From: Labilibaculum sp.
GTDB taxonomy: Bacteria > Bacteroidota > Bacteroidia > Bacteroidales > Marinifilaceae
Direction: 5' to 3'
Assembly (NCBI GenBank): GCA_016342745.1
Contig: JAEINT010000011.1
Location: 1-64,000 of the forward strand
DNA length: 64,000 bases
The notes below the pieces were generated by a model. That model did no database searches. It had not been told where the DNA came from and saw nothing but the letters and a program-made list of their open reading frames with translations. The translations under genes were made by a program, and so were the position numbers. Positions 16,625 through 25,826 of the stretch are shown piece after piece; position 1 is the stretch's first letter, and each line of letters opens with the position of its first letter.

Positions 16625-19192
16625 ATGAGACAACTTCTGTTATTGGGAATCTTAGTTTTTACTTTTCATGTAAATTTTGCTTCAACATTACCAACTTATA
16701 AAATTAAAAACACCCCAAATTGGAAGACTCCTATTAGTCTAAAGACAAATAATATAGGATTCGAGGATCAGGGCTCTATGAGTTATTTACTCCTTGATTG
16801 GCAGTCTAATGAAATTACAAGAGAATATAACTATAGGTATTGTATACGATTAAATAATGAAGATGGAGTACAAAATAATTCTCAATTGTATTTTACCTTC
16901 GATCCATCTTATCAGGAATTGTTTATTAATAAGATTCTAATACATCGAAATGGAGAAATAGTAAATAAACTTGATCGAAATAGGATTGAAGTGATGCGGA
17001 ATGAAAAACAAACCGATCGCTTTTTATACGATGGAAGTTATTCTGCTGTTGCCATAATGGAAGATGTTAGAGTAGGAGATATTCTAGAATATGAGTATAC
17101 CTTAAAAGGAACAAATCCTATTTTTGAAAGTTGTATGTATTCATATATCTCTCAGGCTTACAGTTCGGAAATAGCGCATTTATATCGGGAAATTATAGTT
17201 GCAGATAAAAATGACTTATTAATTAAGAATAATTTTGGCGGCATAAACCCTAAAATTAATCATTCTACCAGAGGAGATCATTTAGTTTGGGATTTAAAGA
17301 ATATCCAGCCAATTTTCACCGATGATGATACACCTTCTTGGTATAATGCATATGCAGTAACTGAAATTAGCTCTTTTAAAAATTGGAGTGAAGTAAGGAA
17401 GTTTACTAAAGAACTATATCCTTTAAATATTAATTGTGCTGGTATTGATCAGTACATTAGGAAAAATAAACTTAAAGAAACAGAGAGTGGAATTATGGAA
17501 ATCATTCGTTTCGTACAGAATGATATTCGCTATTTGGGAATCGAAATTGGTGCCAATTCTCACGAACCACATCATCCTCAAGAAGTATTTACTCAGAGGT
17601 TTGGAGATTGCAAGGATAAATCATATTTATTGACAATAATGCTAAAGCGCATTGGGGTAAATGCATGGCCAGCATTAGTAAATACAAGACATAAGAAAGC
17701 TGTAGATCAATATGCTCCATCACCATTTGCTTTTAATCATGTAATTGTAAAATTTAACTGGAAAGAGAAAGAATATTGGCTCGATCCAACATCAAATTTA
17801 GAAAAAGGAGGACTAAGTGAATTACAAAATCCAATGTATGGAAAAGCTTTAGTTTTAGATTCAAATAGTAATGACTTGGCTGAGATACCTGAGAATCAAA
17901 TAAAAAAAGCCATTATAGTAGAGGATTTTTGGTATACAGATAGTATATCGAAAGTAAAATATACGGTAGAGAGTACGTTTTTAGGAGAGTTAGCCAACAA
18001 TAAAAGAAGTCAAAATATTAATAGCTCAATGGCTATAAATAGAGAATCATATCTAGAATATTGCACTAAATTTTATGATGATTTAAAATGGCAAAATGAT
18101 TCATCACTTACCTTTGTTGACGAAAAAGATGATAATGTTTTTATAACAAAAGAGGAGTATTGGGCAGAAAATTTATGGGAGCACAGAGAAAAAGATAGCA
18201 TAGAATTTTATACAAGCTGTTACCCATATAATTTATACGAATTTTTAAATTCTACCGATGACAAAGTTCGTAGTATGCCACTTGCAATAACTTACCCTGT
18301 TGATATTGAATTAAAAATCAATATGCATTTTCCTGAGCATAAAGAATTAGGTTTTACGCTAGCAAAAGATAGTATTGTTAATGATATATTTCGATTTTCT
18401 TATGAGACTTCAGTTGATAGTAAAAACCATATGGCAACTGTAACTTACAAGTATAAAACATTCAAAGATCATGTTCCTGTTGATCAACTAGATCTTTATT
18501 TTAAAGATTACGATTTATTGAGTGATAATTGTGAATATCCTATGGAATGGGGAGTGGATGTAAAGTCTGAATTTGAATTTTTTCAACCAGCACTCTTTAT
18601 AAGTTTCCTCTTTCTAGTATTTATATTCTTTGTATTCAGAAAATTATATTATTGGGATAAGAAAAGTGAATTAGAGTTTAAAGGAGGTAATCAGCCTATT
18701 GGTGGTTGGCTTATTCTTGTGGCAATTGGACTTTATCTAACACCCTTTACAGTGTCTTATCTAATATACAACTTAGAATATTTTAATTTATCTAGTTGGA
18801 CAAATTATATCAGCAGCCACGAAGAATTTCCATTTTTAGCTGGTAGCTTATATTTCTTTGAGATAATCCTAAATATTGGAATCATATTATTCGCAATTTT
18901 TCTTATTGTTTTAATGCATCAAAAAAGGAATTCGTTTCCGATGCTTTTTGTGTGGTTTCGTATTGTAGTTTTAGCTGGATTAATCATTGATACGATAATT
19001 GTCGCAAAGTTAGTTGGCTTAGATATTTCAGATTACTCTGATCTATTTAAAACAATTCTGGGAGCAGCTATTTGGGTACCATATATGCTTTATTCTCAGC
19101 GAGTGAAAAATACATTTGTAAAACCTCATTCTAGAAAAATATTTTCAAATAAAAAGGAATCGGAGAATATCGGTGTAGAATCATATGCGTAA
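16625..19192 (+). CDS. DUF3857/transglutaminase-like exported protein with C-terminal membrane domain
   Basis: This 855-residue protein has a signal peptide (1-19), a DUF3857-like beta domain (about 45-220) and a transglutaminase-core domain. The Cys-His-Asp triad is intact: Cys329 in FGDCKDK, His372 in FNHVIV and Asp387 in WLDPT. A further beta domain extends to about 640. The last 200 residues hold five or so membrane helices starting with PIGGWLILVAIGLYL, which resembles DUF2569. DUF3857-transglutaminase proteins are common in Bacteroidota and of unknown substrate, probably peptide or polysaccharide processing in the periplasm. The appended DUF2569-like module is less usual. Confidence 0.87.
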   Translation: MRQLLLLGILVFTFHVNFASTLPTYKIKNTPNWKTPISLKTNNIGFEDQGSMSYLLLDWQSNEITREYNYRYCIRLNNEDGVQNNSQLYFTFDPSYQELFINKILIHRNGEIVNKLDRNRIEVMRNEKQTDRFLYDGSYSAVAIMEDVRVGDILEYEYTLKGTNPIFESCMYSYISQAYSSEIAHLYREIIVADKNDLLIKNNFGGINPKINHSTRGDHLVWDLKNIQPIFTDDDTPSWYNAYAVTEISSFKNWSEVRKFTKELYPLNINCAGIDQYIRKNKLKETESGIMEIIRFVQNDIRYLGIEIGANSHEPHHPQEVFTQRFGDCKDKSYLLTIMLKRIGVNAWPALVNTRHKKAVDQYAPSPFAFNHVIVKFNWKEKEYWLDPTSNLEKGGLSELQNPMYGKALVLDSNSNDLAEIPENQIKKAIIVEDFWYTDSISKVKYTVESTFLGELANNKRSQNINSSMAINRESYLEYCTKFYDDLKWQNDSSLTFVDEKDDNVFITKEEYWAENLWEHREKDSIEFYTSCYPYNLYEFLNSTDDKVRSMPLAITYPVDIELKINMHFPEHKELGFTLAKDSIVNDIFRFSYETSVDSKNHMATVTYKYKTFKDHVPVDQLDLYFKDYDLLSDNCEYPMEWGVDVKSEFEFFQPALFISFLFLVFIFFVFRKLYYWDKKSELEFKGGNQPIGGWLILVAIGLYLTPFTVSYLIYNLEYFNLSSWTNYISSHEEFPFLAGSLYFFEIILNIGIILFAIFLIVLMHQKRNSFPMLFVWFRIVVLAGLIIDTIIVAKLVGLDISDYSDLFKTILGAAIWVPYMLYSQRVKNTFVKPHSRKIFSNKKESENIGVESYA

Positions 19193-19225
19193 TGATTAAA
19201 ATTTATTTTCTGATAGCTTACAGTA

Positions 19226-19255
19226 TTTGAGAGAAGGGGAATAAGTTTATATTTG
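19226..19255 (+). promoter_or_regulatory. Promoter of the SpoU methyltransferase gene
   Basis: TTTG at 19226-19229, an 18-bp spacer and TATATTTG at 19248-19255 match the Bacteroidota -33/-7 consensus. The ATG follows at 19277. Confidence 0.75.
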
Positions 19256-19276
19256 CACCTTCAAAAAAATATAGAA

Positions 19277-19735
19277 ATGATAGATACTTTAGAGCAAGGA
19301 TTCTTTGGAATTGGAATACAGAATGGGAAGACGCCAGAGAACTTAGGTGTTTTGTGGAGATCTGCTCAAAATATGGGCGCGAGTTTTATATTTACAGTTG
19401 GCAGGCGCTACGCTAAACAAGCTTGCGATACGCATAAAGCAACAGGAGCGATGCCCTATTTTCATTACGAAAATTTCGATGATTTTTATGCTCATTTACC
19501 TAAAGGTGCAGTTGTAGTAGGAGTAGAGTTAGATGAGAGTGCTATCGAATTAGAGAAATTTGAACACCCTCGTCGTTGTGTTTATTTATTGGGAGCAGAG
19601 GATAATGGTTTAACCAAAAATGCGATTGAAAAATCACATCACTTGGTTAAATTTGATACACGTTTAAGTGTAAATGTTTCAGTTGCAGGTAGCATCATCA
19701 TGTACGATCGAAACTTAAAAATGAAATATTCTTAA
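19277..19735 (+). CDS. SpoU/TrmH-family RNA 2'-O-methyltransferase
   Basis: This 152-residue SPOUT methyltransferase has the three family motifs: NLGVLWRSAQ (motif 1), VYLLGAEDNGLT (motif 2) and LSVNVSVAGSIIMYDR (motif 3), which build the trefoil knot and bind SAM. It lacks the N-terminal RNA-binding domain of RlmB/TrmH and is a minimal form like TrmL. The target, a tRNA or rRNA ribose, cannot be read from sequence. I start at the ATG at 19277; an in-frame TTG at 19253 lies inside the promoter's -7 box. Confidence 0.9.
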   Translation: MIDTLEQGFFGIGIQNGKTPENLGVLWRSAQNMGASFIFTVGRRYAKQACDTHKATGAMPYFHYENFDDFYAHLPKGAVVVGVELDESAIELEKFEHPRRCVYLLGAEDNGLTKNAIEKSHHLVKFDTRLSVNVSVAGSIIMYDRNLKMKYS

Positions 19736-19857
19736 GGTGAAAAATAATGCCTTTTTTTCTTCAAGAACTTCCCATCGATAGTGAATACGAAGCTCTTGGA
19801 TTGAATTATTATCTATTTGCTCTTATTGAAAACAAAAAATATCAAGGATTAAAAAAA

Positions 19858-20634
19858 CTAGATTTTGTTAGGGATAAGTGGCAGATATTCTGTTTGAACA
19901 TTACTCATAGATCGGAACATATTGGTTCTGATTCGCGAATCATCGCCAGCAATGCGTTCAATCATCTTTGTTGTCTCTTTGCGTTTAGTGACATCTTCGT
20001 GCGGACAAAGTTCTTTTTCTAAGACAAACTTTCTAATTCTGCTATATTCTCTCATCTCAGCATCTTTCAAAAGAATTAAAGGGCGAATTAGGATAATGTT
20101 TCCTTGAAACATACTCAGCTTGGCTGGCATACTACAAATAGAGCCTTGATACATCATATTCATTAGAAGAGTCTCAATAGCATCATCCATATGATGTCCT
20201 AGAGCAAGTTTATTGCATTTAAACTCACCTGTCATCTTAAATAAGGTAGTCCGCCTATGCCATGAACATCTAAAACATGCAGGCTTTTTACTAGGCCTTT
20301 CAAAATCAACATTTATATCTCGATAAATGAGTTCTACATCCAAGCGTTCGCAAAAAGTTTTCAGGAACTCTCGATCAACTTCATATGGTAATTCCAATAC
20401 ATTGATATGTACAGCTACAACATCAAAATTCTGCTTTTTAAATTTGCGCCTCAAAGCGAGAAGTTCAAGTAAAGCTAATGAATCTTTGCCTCCTGAAACT
20501 CCTACCATTATTCTGTCACCATCTTCTATTAAGTCAAAATCACTGATGGCTTTCCCCATTCGTTTAGCAATTTTACGTAGAAAATATTCTTCCTTCTTTT
20601 CTTGTTCCTTTTTAGACATTTTCACTGTATCCAT
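19858..20634 (-). CDS. ttcA: tRNA 2-thiocytidine(32) synthetase
   Basis: This 258-residue PP-loop ATPase thiolates cytidine 32 of certain tRNAs using a [4Fe-4S] cluster. The PP-loop SGGKDS spans 47-52. The cluster cysteines are Cys120 and Cys123 (CFRC) and Cys210 (ELCPHED), the same three positions as in Escherichia coli TtcA. GHHMDD follows near 147. It could start at the ATG at 20634 or six codons later. It is convergent with the methyltransferase gene. Confidence 0.92.
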   Translation of the reverse strand: MDTVKMSKKEQEKKEEYFLRKIAKRMGKAISDFDLIEDGDRIMVGVSGGKDSLALLELLALRRKFKKQNFDVVAVHINVLELPYEVDREFLKTFCERLDVELIYRDINVDFERPSKKPACFRCSWHRRTTLFKMTGEFKCNKLALGHHMDDAIETLLMNMMYQGSICSMPAKLSMFQGNIILIRPLILLKDAEMREYSRIRKFVLEKELCPHEDVTKRKETTKMIERIAGDDSRIRTNMFRSMSNVQTEYLPLIPNKI

Positions 20635-20931
20635 TTTCTTTTTCCTTTAAAATGCCAAAAGTAGAAGAATCTTCTCTTACTCACGATTATTCTAACAATT
20701 TAAAATCAGTTAGAATAATCTTGTGCAATAATATATGCTAGGACAAAAAAATAGTGAATTTAGACTGTGAGTGTGCCAAAAAGTATTTATTAAATGCATG
20801 ATGCGCTTACTGAGTGATATAGCGCGAATTTGGAACCTTATTTAACGAAACGAGAAAAAAGACAGGCCCTAAATGCTTGCTTTATATGAAAAAATGCTTT
20901 GTTTTGTAGCGTTAAATTAAAAATCTGTATC

Positions 20932-21447
20932 ATGATAAGAAAATATGTGCGCTTGATAATTGCAGGAATTCTATTTTTAGGATCCATCCTTCTTTTTGTT
21001 CAGGCCATAATTGGCTATGGAGTATTAGCAGTTTTGGTTTCCGGAATTTTTGTTTTATTTCATTTCAAAAATGAAAAGAATCTAATTGCTTTTTATTTTG
21101 TAAGGAAAAATAAGTTTGCAAAAGCAGAAAGTATACTATCTAAAATAAAGCATCCTGAAAATATGATAAAAGGGCAAGAAGCTTACTATTACTATTTGTC
21201 AGGTTTAGTTGATGCACAGAGTAATCGAACTTCGCAAGGGGAGAAGAACTTTAAAAAAGCCTTAGAAATAGGACTACGAGTATCAACCGATCAGGCTGTA
21301 GCTCGACTGAATTTATCTGGGATTTGTCTTTCGAAACGTAACAAGAAGTTGGCTAAGTACCATTTACAAGAGTGTAAAAAGCTAGATAAACACAAAGCAT
21401 TAACGGCTCAAATTAGAGAAATTGAAGGTATGATGAAACGCATCTAA
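20932..21447 (+). CDS. Membrane-anchored TPR-like protein
   Basis: This 171-residue protein begins with two closely spaced membrane helices (about 5-42), followed by a cytoplasmic helical region. The helix pairs FAKAESILSKIK, YYYLSGLVDAQSN, EKNFKKALEIG and ARLNLSGICLSKRNKKLAKYH look like two to three tetratricopeptide repeats. It was placed at the ATG at 20932; an upstream TTG would add unlikely residues. It is probably a scaffold or assembly helper and its partners are unknown. A terminator follows. Confidence 0.75.
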   Translation: MIRKYVRLIIAGILFLGSILLFVQAIIGYGVLAVLVSGIFVLFHFKNEKNLIAFYFVRKNKFAKAESILSKIKHPENMIKGQEAYYYYLSGLVDAQSNRTSQGEKNFKKALEIGLRVSTDQAVARLNLSGICLSKRNKKLAKYHLQECKKLDKHKALTAQIREIEGMMKRI

Positions 21448-21500
21448 TTTTTGTCTTAACATTAATTACCAAGCCGTCTAATTGGCTTTTACGATATTTA

Positions 21501-21535
21501 AACCTGATAAGTATTACAACTTATCAGGTTTTATT
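21501..21535 (+). terminator. Intrinsic terminator after the TPR-like gene
   Basis: AACCTGATAAGT and ACTTATCAGGTT form a perfect 12-bp stem with loop attaca and a following TTATT. Confidence 0.8.
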
Positions 21536-21547
21536 AAATAAGTTAAC

Positions 21548-21736
21548 ATGCATTTAGCAATTTTTTGTCTGTTAGGAGGTGCTTTGCGATATCTGTTTCA
21601 AGTAGCGCGAAGTATAATCAAGGGAACAGAAAAGCCTTCGTATCCTCATACATGCAAACATCCGGGTAACGCTTGGTTAGGCTTAATTGTTATATTCCCC
21701 TTATTATTACTGATTTTTTTAATTACGAATTGGTAA
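21548..21736 (+). CDS. Small hypothetical membrane protein
   Basis: The product has 62 residues with hydrophobic helices at both ends (about 3-20 and 43-60) and a short cytoplasmic or periplasmic middle containing KPSYPHTCKHPGNAW. The ATG is clean and coding bias fits, but the family was not recognised. It begins 13 bp after the terminator of the preceding gene. Confidence 0.55.
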   Translation: MHLAIFCLLGGALRYLFQVARSIIKGTEKPSYPHTCKHPGNAWLGLIVIFPLLLLIFLITNW

Positions 21737-21792
21737 TGTGTCAAAGAAGAACGAGACGCTAAAACTTCGTACTGTTAAAGCCTATTGTAAAT

Positions 21793-22182
21793 CTAAAATA
21801 CCTTAGTCAAGAGAATATCAAAAATAAGAACCGAACCTCCAGGAATTGATCCATAGTCGGTTTTACCATAGGCCAAATGAGAAGGAATGATTAAAATTCC
21901 CTCACCACCTTCTTTAAAATATTGAATTCCTTCTTTCCAGCCCTCAATAACAACAGATAGATTAATCTCCAAGCTTTCACTTTGATCGAAAATAGTGCCG
22001 TTGGTTAAATAGCCAATATAACTAATCGTGATATTCGAATCGCAAGTAGGGCGAGGTCCTTCACCTTCATTAGCTATTACGTAATATAAACCAGTGTCAC
22101 TTTTTTTTGCGTCAAGCTTATTTTTAGCAATATAGGCTTTGATTTCTTCTTCGTTTGTATTTTTGAAATTGGATTTTGTCAT
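21793..22182 (-). CDS. FKBP-type peptidyl-prolyl cis-trans isomerase
   Basis: This 129-residue single-domain FKBP has a short charged N-terminal extension of about 45 residues. The domain shows ITISYIGYLTNGTIFDQS, the active-site VIEGWKEGIQYFKEGGEG, and the terminal SIPGGSVLIFDILL strand. It has no signal peptide, so it should act on cytoplasmic proteins. It starts 20 bp after the DUF294 gene on the same strand and is probably its co-transcribed downstream partner. Confidence 0.92.
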   Translation of the reverse strand: MTKSNFKNTNEEEIKAYIAKNKLDAKKSDTGLYYVIANEGEGPRPTCDSNITISYIGYLTNGTIFDQSESLEINLSVVIEGWKEGIQYFKEGGEGILIIPSHLAYGKTDYGSIPGGSVLIFDILLTKVF

Positions 22183-22202
22183 TTATCAAGTTTTTGTTCA
22201 CA

Positions 22203-24665
22203 TTACTGATTTTCCGAAGTCTTAAATGATTTTTGTAAATCATCCTGAAGTTTAGAAATCTCACTAATAATTTGTTTTAAGGTGTTCTTATCAAGATCTG
22301 TTAAGTTCTTTAGCATTATCGTATTATCAGGCAGATCGTTATCTAAAAGTAAATCAACCTGCCATTTAATACGTAAATGCATTAAAAAATTGTACATGTT
22401 CTCAATTTCTTCACCCATTTTTTCAGATATCACGCCAAGTGCCATTAACTTATTTAGGCGCAAAAGACTGTTTGTTTCTTGTACCGAATGATAAAGAGCA
22501 TTAATTCTTAAATATCCAATGATTGGCAATAGGAATTTCTTTAAATCAACTTGTTTCTTTTCAAAAACTGGCTTTCTTTTAATAATTGGTTTTGCCAATT
22601 GATTAAAAAAGGTAAGATTGTCTTTCGAAATCGTATATATATGATCAAATAGTTGGGTAACAAGCGTGTTACTACCGTAGACTAATCGCAAATCGAAAAA
22701 GATAGAACTATCCAAAACATTAGGAGTATCTGGATTGTCAATCCAATTTGAAAAATAATCTTTCCAAATAGATAATGAATTGCACCATTCTGGATTTCCT
22801 GCCATTAAATCTCCTTTACACCTGGAATAACCAATTTCATGAAGATTTTCATTAACAATTTCCGATAAGCGTAAGAAATATTCCTTATTGCTATCATTTT
22901 GATCTTTAAAGATAATCGCATTATCTTGATCTGTTTTAAGTGTTTGTTCTCCACGACCTTCACTTCCCATGGCAACAAAAGCAAAATCGCAAGGAGCTTC
23001 TCCAACCTCCTTTATAGCCAATTCAATAACTCTCATGTTTATAGCATCGGCTATAGACGTAATAATTCTTGATATGCTGTTAATGTTATCAGTACTTGTA
23101 AATACAGCTTGTATAAGGATTGGTACTGTGTTATAAATCCGCTTTAAATCTTTAATTACAAAGCATTCATTTATTTCTTGTATTAAATAGGTAAGAGAAT
23201 TTCGTTGCATTTCAAGACATTGCTGATGATTTATATTGCCAATTATTTGCTTGTAATTATTTTCAATCAATAAATGCGATATATTCTCTTGTTTAAATAG
23301 TAAAAGTGCTTCGTATAAAAGGGCATCCTGATTTATCTTTTTTACAGGAGAAGTCATAACATTGTAAATGGGCATGTTCTCAGATTCTTCAAGAGCAAGA
23401 GCTCTGCTTCGTAAATCCGTATCGGTAACAACGCCTACAATATCTTCATTTTCTGTAACACAAATTAATTTAGATCGTTTGTCTGTCATTGTTTTGGCCG
23501 CATCCTTAACTTTATCGTTTAAACGACAGCTTATATTTTTATTAACAAGATTAAGAACTGGTTGATTCATTAATTGCAAAGAAAGTTGAATGTCATCAGA
23601 TAGTTTTTGAGCATCTAAACGCAAGCGTTTTTGTTCTGTTACGTTTCTAACAACTAGAATATAGCCAATTTCGCCTGAATGTGTAATTTGACTAAGAGAA
23701 ACAACCACATTTTGCAAGCCAGCTTTAGCTTCGATTAGTTTGGTTTCAAAAGTAGAGGTGCTTTTTGGATTATCGATTTTTGAAAGTAAATCATTCCAAC
23801 TTATTTCAAACAAACTTGAGAAGTCCAAACCTATTATTTCATTCTCTTCATTATTTAAAAGGCTAATGAAACGATTGTTTGCAAATACTACTTTCTCGTT
23901 TATTAGCATCAAAGTTCCTTCTGTTGATGCATCAACTAGGCTTTTGTATTTTTGGATGGACAATTTTAATTTTTCCTCGGCCTTAATTCGTTTTTCTTCT
24001 ATTGTTTTGCTTTGTCGCAGTACGTAAAACAATATCATTACAATGAGCAGTACAATTATGAAAGACACTTGCAATAAATGCTTTTTTAGCTGCTTAATTT
24101 CTAATGCTACATCTTGTAAATAAATTCCAGTACCAATAACCCAATTCCATTCTTGAAATCCTTTCACATAAGATAGTTTGGGTACAACTTTAGAGGCATC
24201 ATCTTTCCACTGCCAGTAATACTCTAAATTTCCTTCTCCTTTTTCATTTACCAATTGAGCTGCATCAACAAATAGTTTATTTTCATGGTTATCGGAGAAG
24301 TTAGACAAATCACTTCCATTTAAATCGGGACGGTAAGGGTGCATGATCATTTTTGGACTTGTTGTAATAATCCAGAAATAATCCTTTTGTTCGTTGCCAT
24401 ACCTCATTTTACTCACTTGTTCGGCTGCTCTTTTCTGCGCTTCTGTAAGAGATAATGATCCTTTTTTGTACTCATCATTGTATTCTGCAAGAACACTCCA
24501 TGCAGTATTGGTAAGTTCCAATATCATTTCCTTCTTACGATCCATTATACTCCGTTCAAAGGAAGGAATAATAATGAGATAAAATGACGCAATAAACATG
24601 GCGATGGCCAATAAGGTAGGAGCTACGATACTATAAATAAACTTACTTGCTTTTCGATCCATCAT
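22203..24665 (-). CDS. Cache-PAS-CBS-DUF294 signalling protein
   Basis: This 820-residue membrane protein has a membrane helix at about 12-32, a periplasmic Cache sensor to about 185 (KMRYGNEQKDYFWI, then WVIGTGIYLQD) and a second membrane helix (about 195-215). A PAS domain follows (about 240-350), then two CBS repeats (about 365-490). The nucleotidyltransferase-like DUF294 domain has GSEGRGEQTLKTDQD near 566-580, and a DUF294 C-terminal helical domain ends the protein. DUF294 resembles the uridylyltransferase part of GlnD. CBS-DUF294 proteins are usually soluble or channel-linked, so coupling to Cache and PAS sensing is notable. The ligand and nucleotidylated target are unknown. Confidence 0.87.
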   Translation of the reverse strand: MMDRKASKFIYSIVAPTLLAIAMFIASFYLIIIPSFERSIMDRKKEMILELTNTAWSVLAEYNDEYKKGSLSLTEAQKRAAEQVSKMRYGNEQKDYFWIITTSPKMIMHPYRPDLNGSDLSNFSDNHENKLFVDAAQLVNEKGEGNLEYYWQWKDDASKVVPKLSYVKGFQEWNWVIGTGIYLQDVALEIKQLKKHLLQVSFIIVLLIVMILFYVLRQSKTIEEKRIKAEEKLKLSIQKYKSLVDASTEGTLMLINEKVVFANNRFISLLNNEENEIIGLDFSSLFEISWNDLLSKIDNPKSTSTFETKLIEAKAGLQNVVVSLSQITHSGEIGYILVVRNVTEQKRLRLDAQKLSDDIQLSLQLMNQPVLNLVNKNISCRLNDKVKDAAKTMTDKRSKLICVTENEDIVGVVTDTDLRSRALALEESENMPIYNVMTSPVKKINQDALLYEALLLFKQENISHLLIENNYKQIIGNINHQQCLEMQRNSLTYLIQEINECFVIKDLKRIYNTVPILIQAVFTSTDNINSISRIITSIADAINMRVIELAIKEVGEAPCDFAFVAMGSEGRGEQTLKTDQDNAIIFKDQNDSNKEYFLRLSEIVNENLHEIGYSRCKGDLMAGNPEWCNSLSIWKDYFSNWIDNPDTPNVLDSSIFFDLRLVYGSNTLVTQLFDHIYTISKDNLTFFNQLAKPIIKRKPVFEKKQVDLKKFLLPIIGYLRINALYHSVQETNSLLRLNKLMALGVISEKMGEEIENMYNFLMHLRIKWQVDLLLDNDLPDNTIMLKNLTDLDKNTLKQIISEISKLQDDLQKSFKTSENQ

Positions 24666-24968
24666 ACCATTTTATTCTATTGTTATTAATTAAAAGTGGA
24701 AGATACTAAGTTCTAATAAAATTGAATATTAAACTTAATAAAAATAATTAATTCGTTTATGCCAGAATATTCAAAATTCTCTTTATTATCGATGTTGATT
24801 GAGTCGATGTAATGATAATGTGTAGAATGTATTGTTATTTAGTGATGCGTTTATTTTAGGGTATAAGATAACTTTATTCTTAAGCTTAGTAGTATTTTTA
24901 ATAACAGCTTGCTAGAAAGATATCTTTAAACAAAGAAATTAAGTTTAGATAAAGTAGGCTAGTGAAAA
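24666..24968. other. 303-bp gap between yjjW and the DUF294 gene
   Basis: The gap is very AT-rich. It contains a 12-bp palindrome AAAGATATCTTT at 24916-24927 but no convincing terminator, promoter or small gene. Both neighbours are on the minus strand, so it should hold the DUF294 promoter, yet no TAnnTTTG with proper spacing was found. Confidence 0.4.
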
Positions 24969-25826
24969 TTAAATAACCTGAATTGAAAGGCCCGATTCCT
25001 CAAATAATTTTCTGGTATACTCCATTTGTATCTCCGAGGGTTCTGAAAGATGTGAATACTCTTTTCTGATACCATGCTTTCTCATTTTGATCAGTACATT
25101 CTCAACTTCTGGAGATAGAGATTTCATTAAATGAACTATCTTCTTAATCTCAATTTCGTTATCATTATAATCGGGAACAAGAACCATACGAAGCTCTTTG
25201 AGTTTTCCTTTTGAATTCACGTATTGAATTGAATTCAAAATCTTTTCGTTTGAGTATCCCGTTATCTTTTTGTGTATTTCTATGGAATACGCCTTCAAAT
25301 CAAGCATGAAACCATCTACTAAATGTAGTATAGAGTCCCATTTGTCTTGATCTACATTTCCATTTGAATCAACTAAAATGGATAACTTTTGAAGTTTAGG
25401 ATGTGTTTTGATCGTTTCAAATAAAAGCTTTAAGAATTTGGAATGCAACATTACTTCACCACCCGATACAGTAATACCCGAAATAAAATCATTCACCGAA
25501 AGAATTTCTGCGATGATATCATCAATGGACATTTTTTTATAAAATGGGCTGCTATTTTCGGGACAAACCTTTAGGCAAGTGTCACAATGAGTGCAGCTTT
25601 CTTCGTTGTGAAGAATGCGCGGATTTTCTATATCAAGCTTTAAACTCTTAGTTGGACAGGCTTGTACACATACTCCACATAAATTACACAAACCTATGGT
25701 ATGTGAATTATGGCAATACATACAATTCAAATTACAAGCCTGAAAAAAGATGACCATTCTGTTTCCAGGGCCATCTATCACACTAGATTTGATGATTCCA
25801 CTAATATTTGCTTGCAATTCGCTCAT
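24969..25826 (-). CDS. yjjW: YjjW-type glycyl-radical enzyme activase
   Basis: This 285-residue radical-SAM activase carries the SAM cluster at Cys31, Cys35 and Cys38 (CNLNCMYC). Two extra [4Fe-4S] clusters sit in an inserted ferredoxin-like domain (Cys47/50/53/57 and Cys78/81/84/88), as in other glycyl-radical activases except PflA. It overlaps the yjjI gene by 26 bp and so is translationally linked to it. It should install the radical on YjjI. YjjW proteins have no proven physiological role known to me. Confidence 0.93.
   Translation of the reverse strand: MSELQANISGIIKSSVIDGPGNRMVIFFQACNLNCMYCHNSHTIGLCNLCGVCVQACPTKSLKLDIENPRILHNEESCTHCDTCLKVCPENSSPFYKKMSIDDIIAEILSVNDFISGITVSGGEVMLHSKFLKLLFETIKTHPKLQKLSILVDSNGNVDQDKWDSILHLVDGFMLDLKAYSIEIHKKITGYSNEKILNSIQYVNSKGKLKELRMVLVPDYNDNEIEIKKIVHLMKSLSPEVENVLIKMRKHGIRKEYSHLSEPSEIQMEYTRKLFEESGLSIQVI

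Noticed and set aside
19747-20022. Plus-strand frame of 91 codons after the SpoU gene
   Set aside because: More than half is antisense to conserved ttcA sequence and the rest shows no family; treated as a chance frame.
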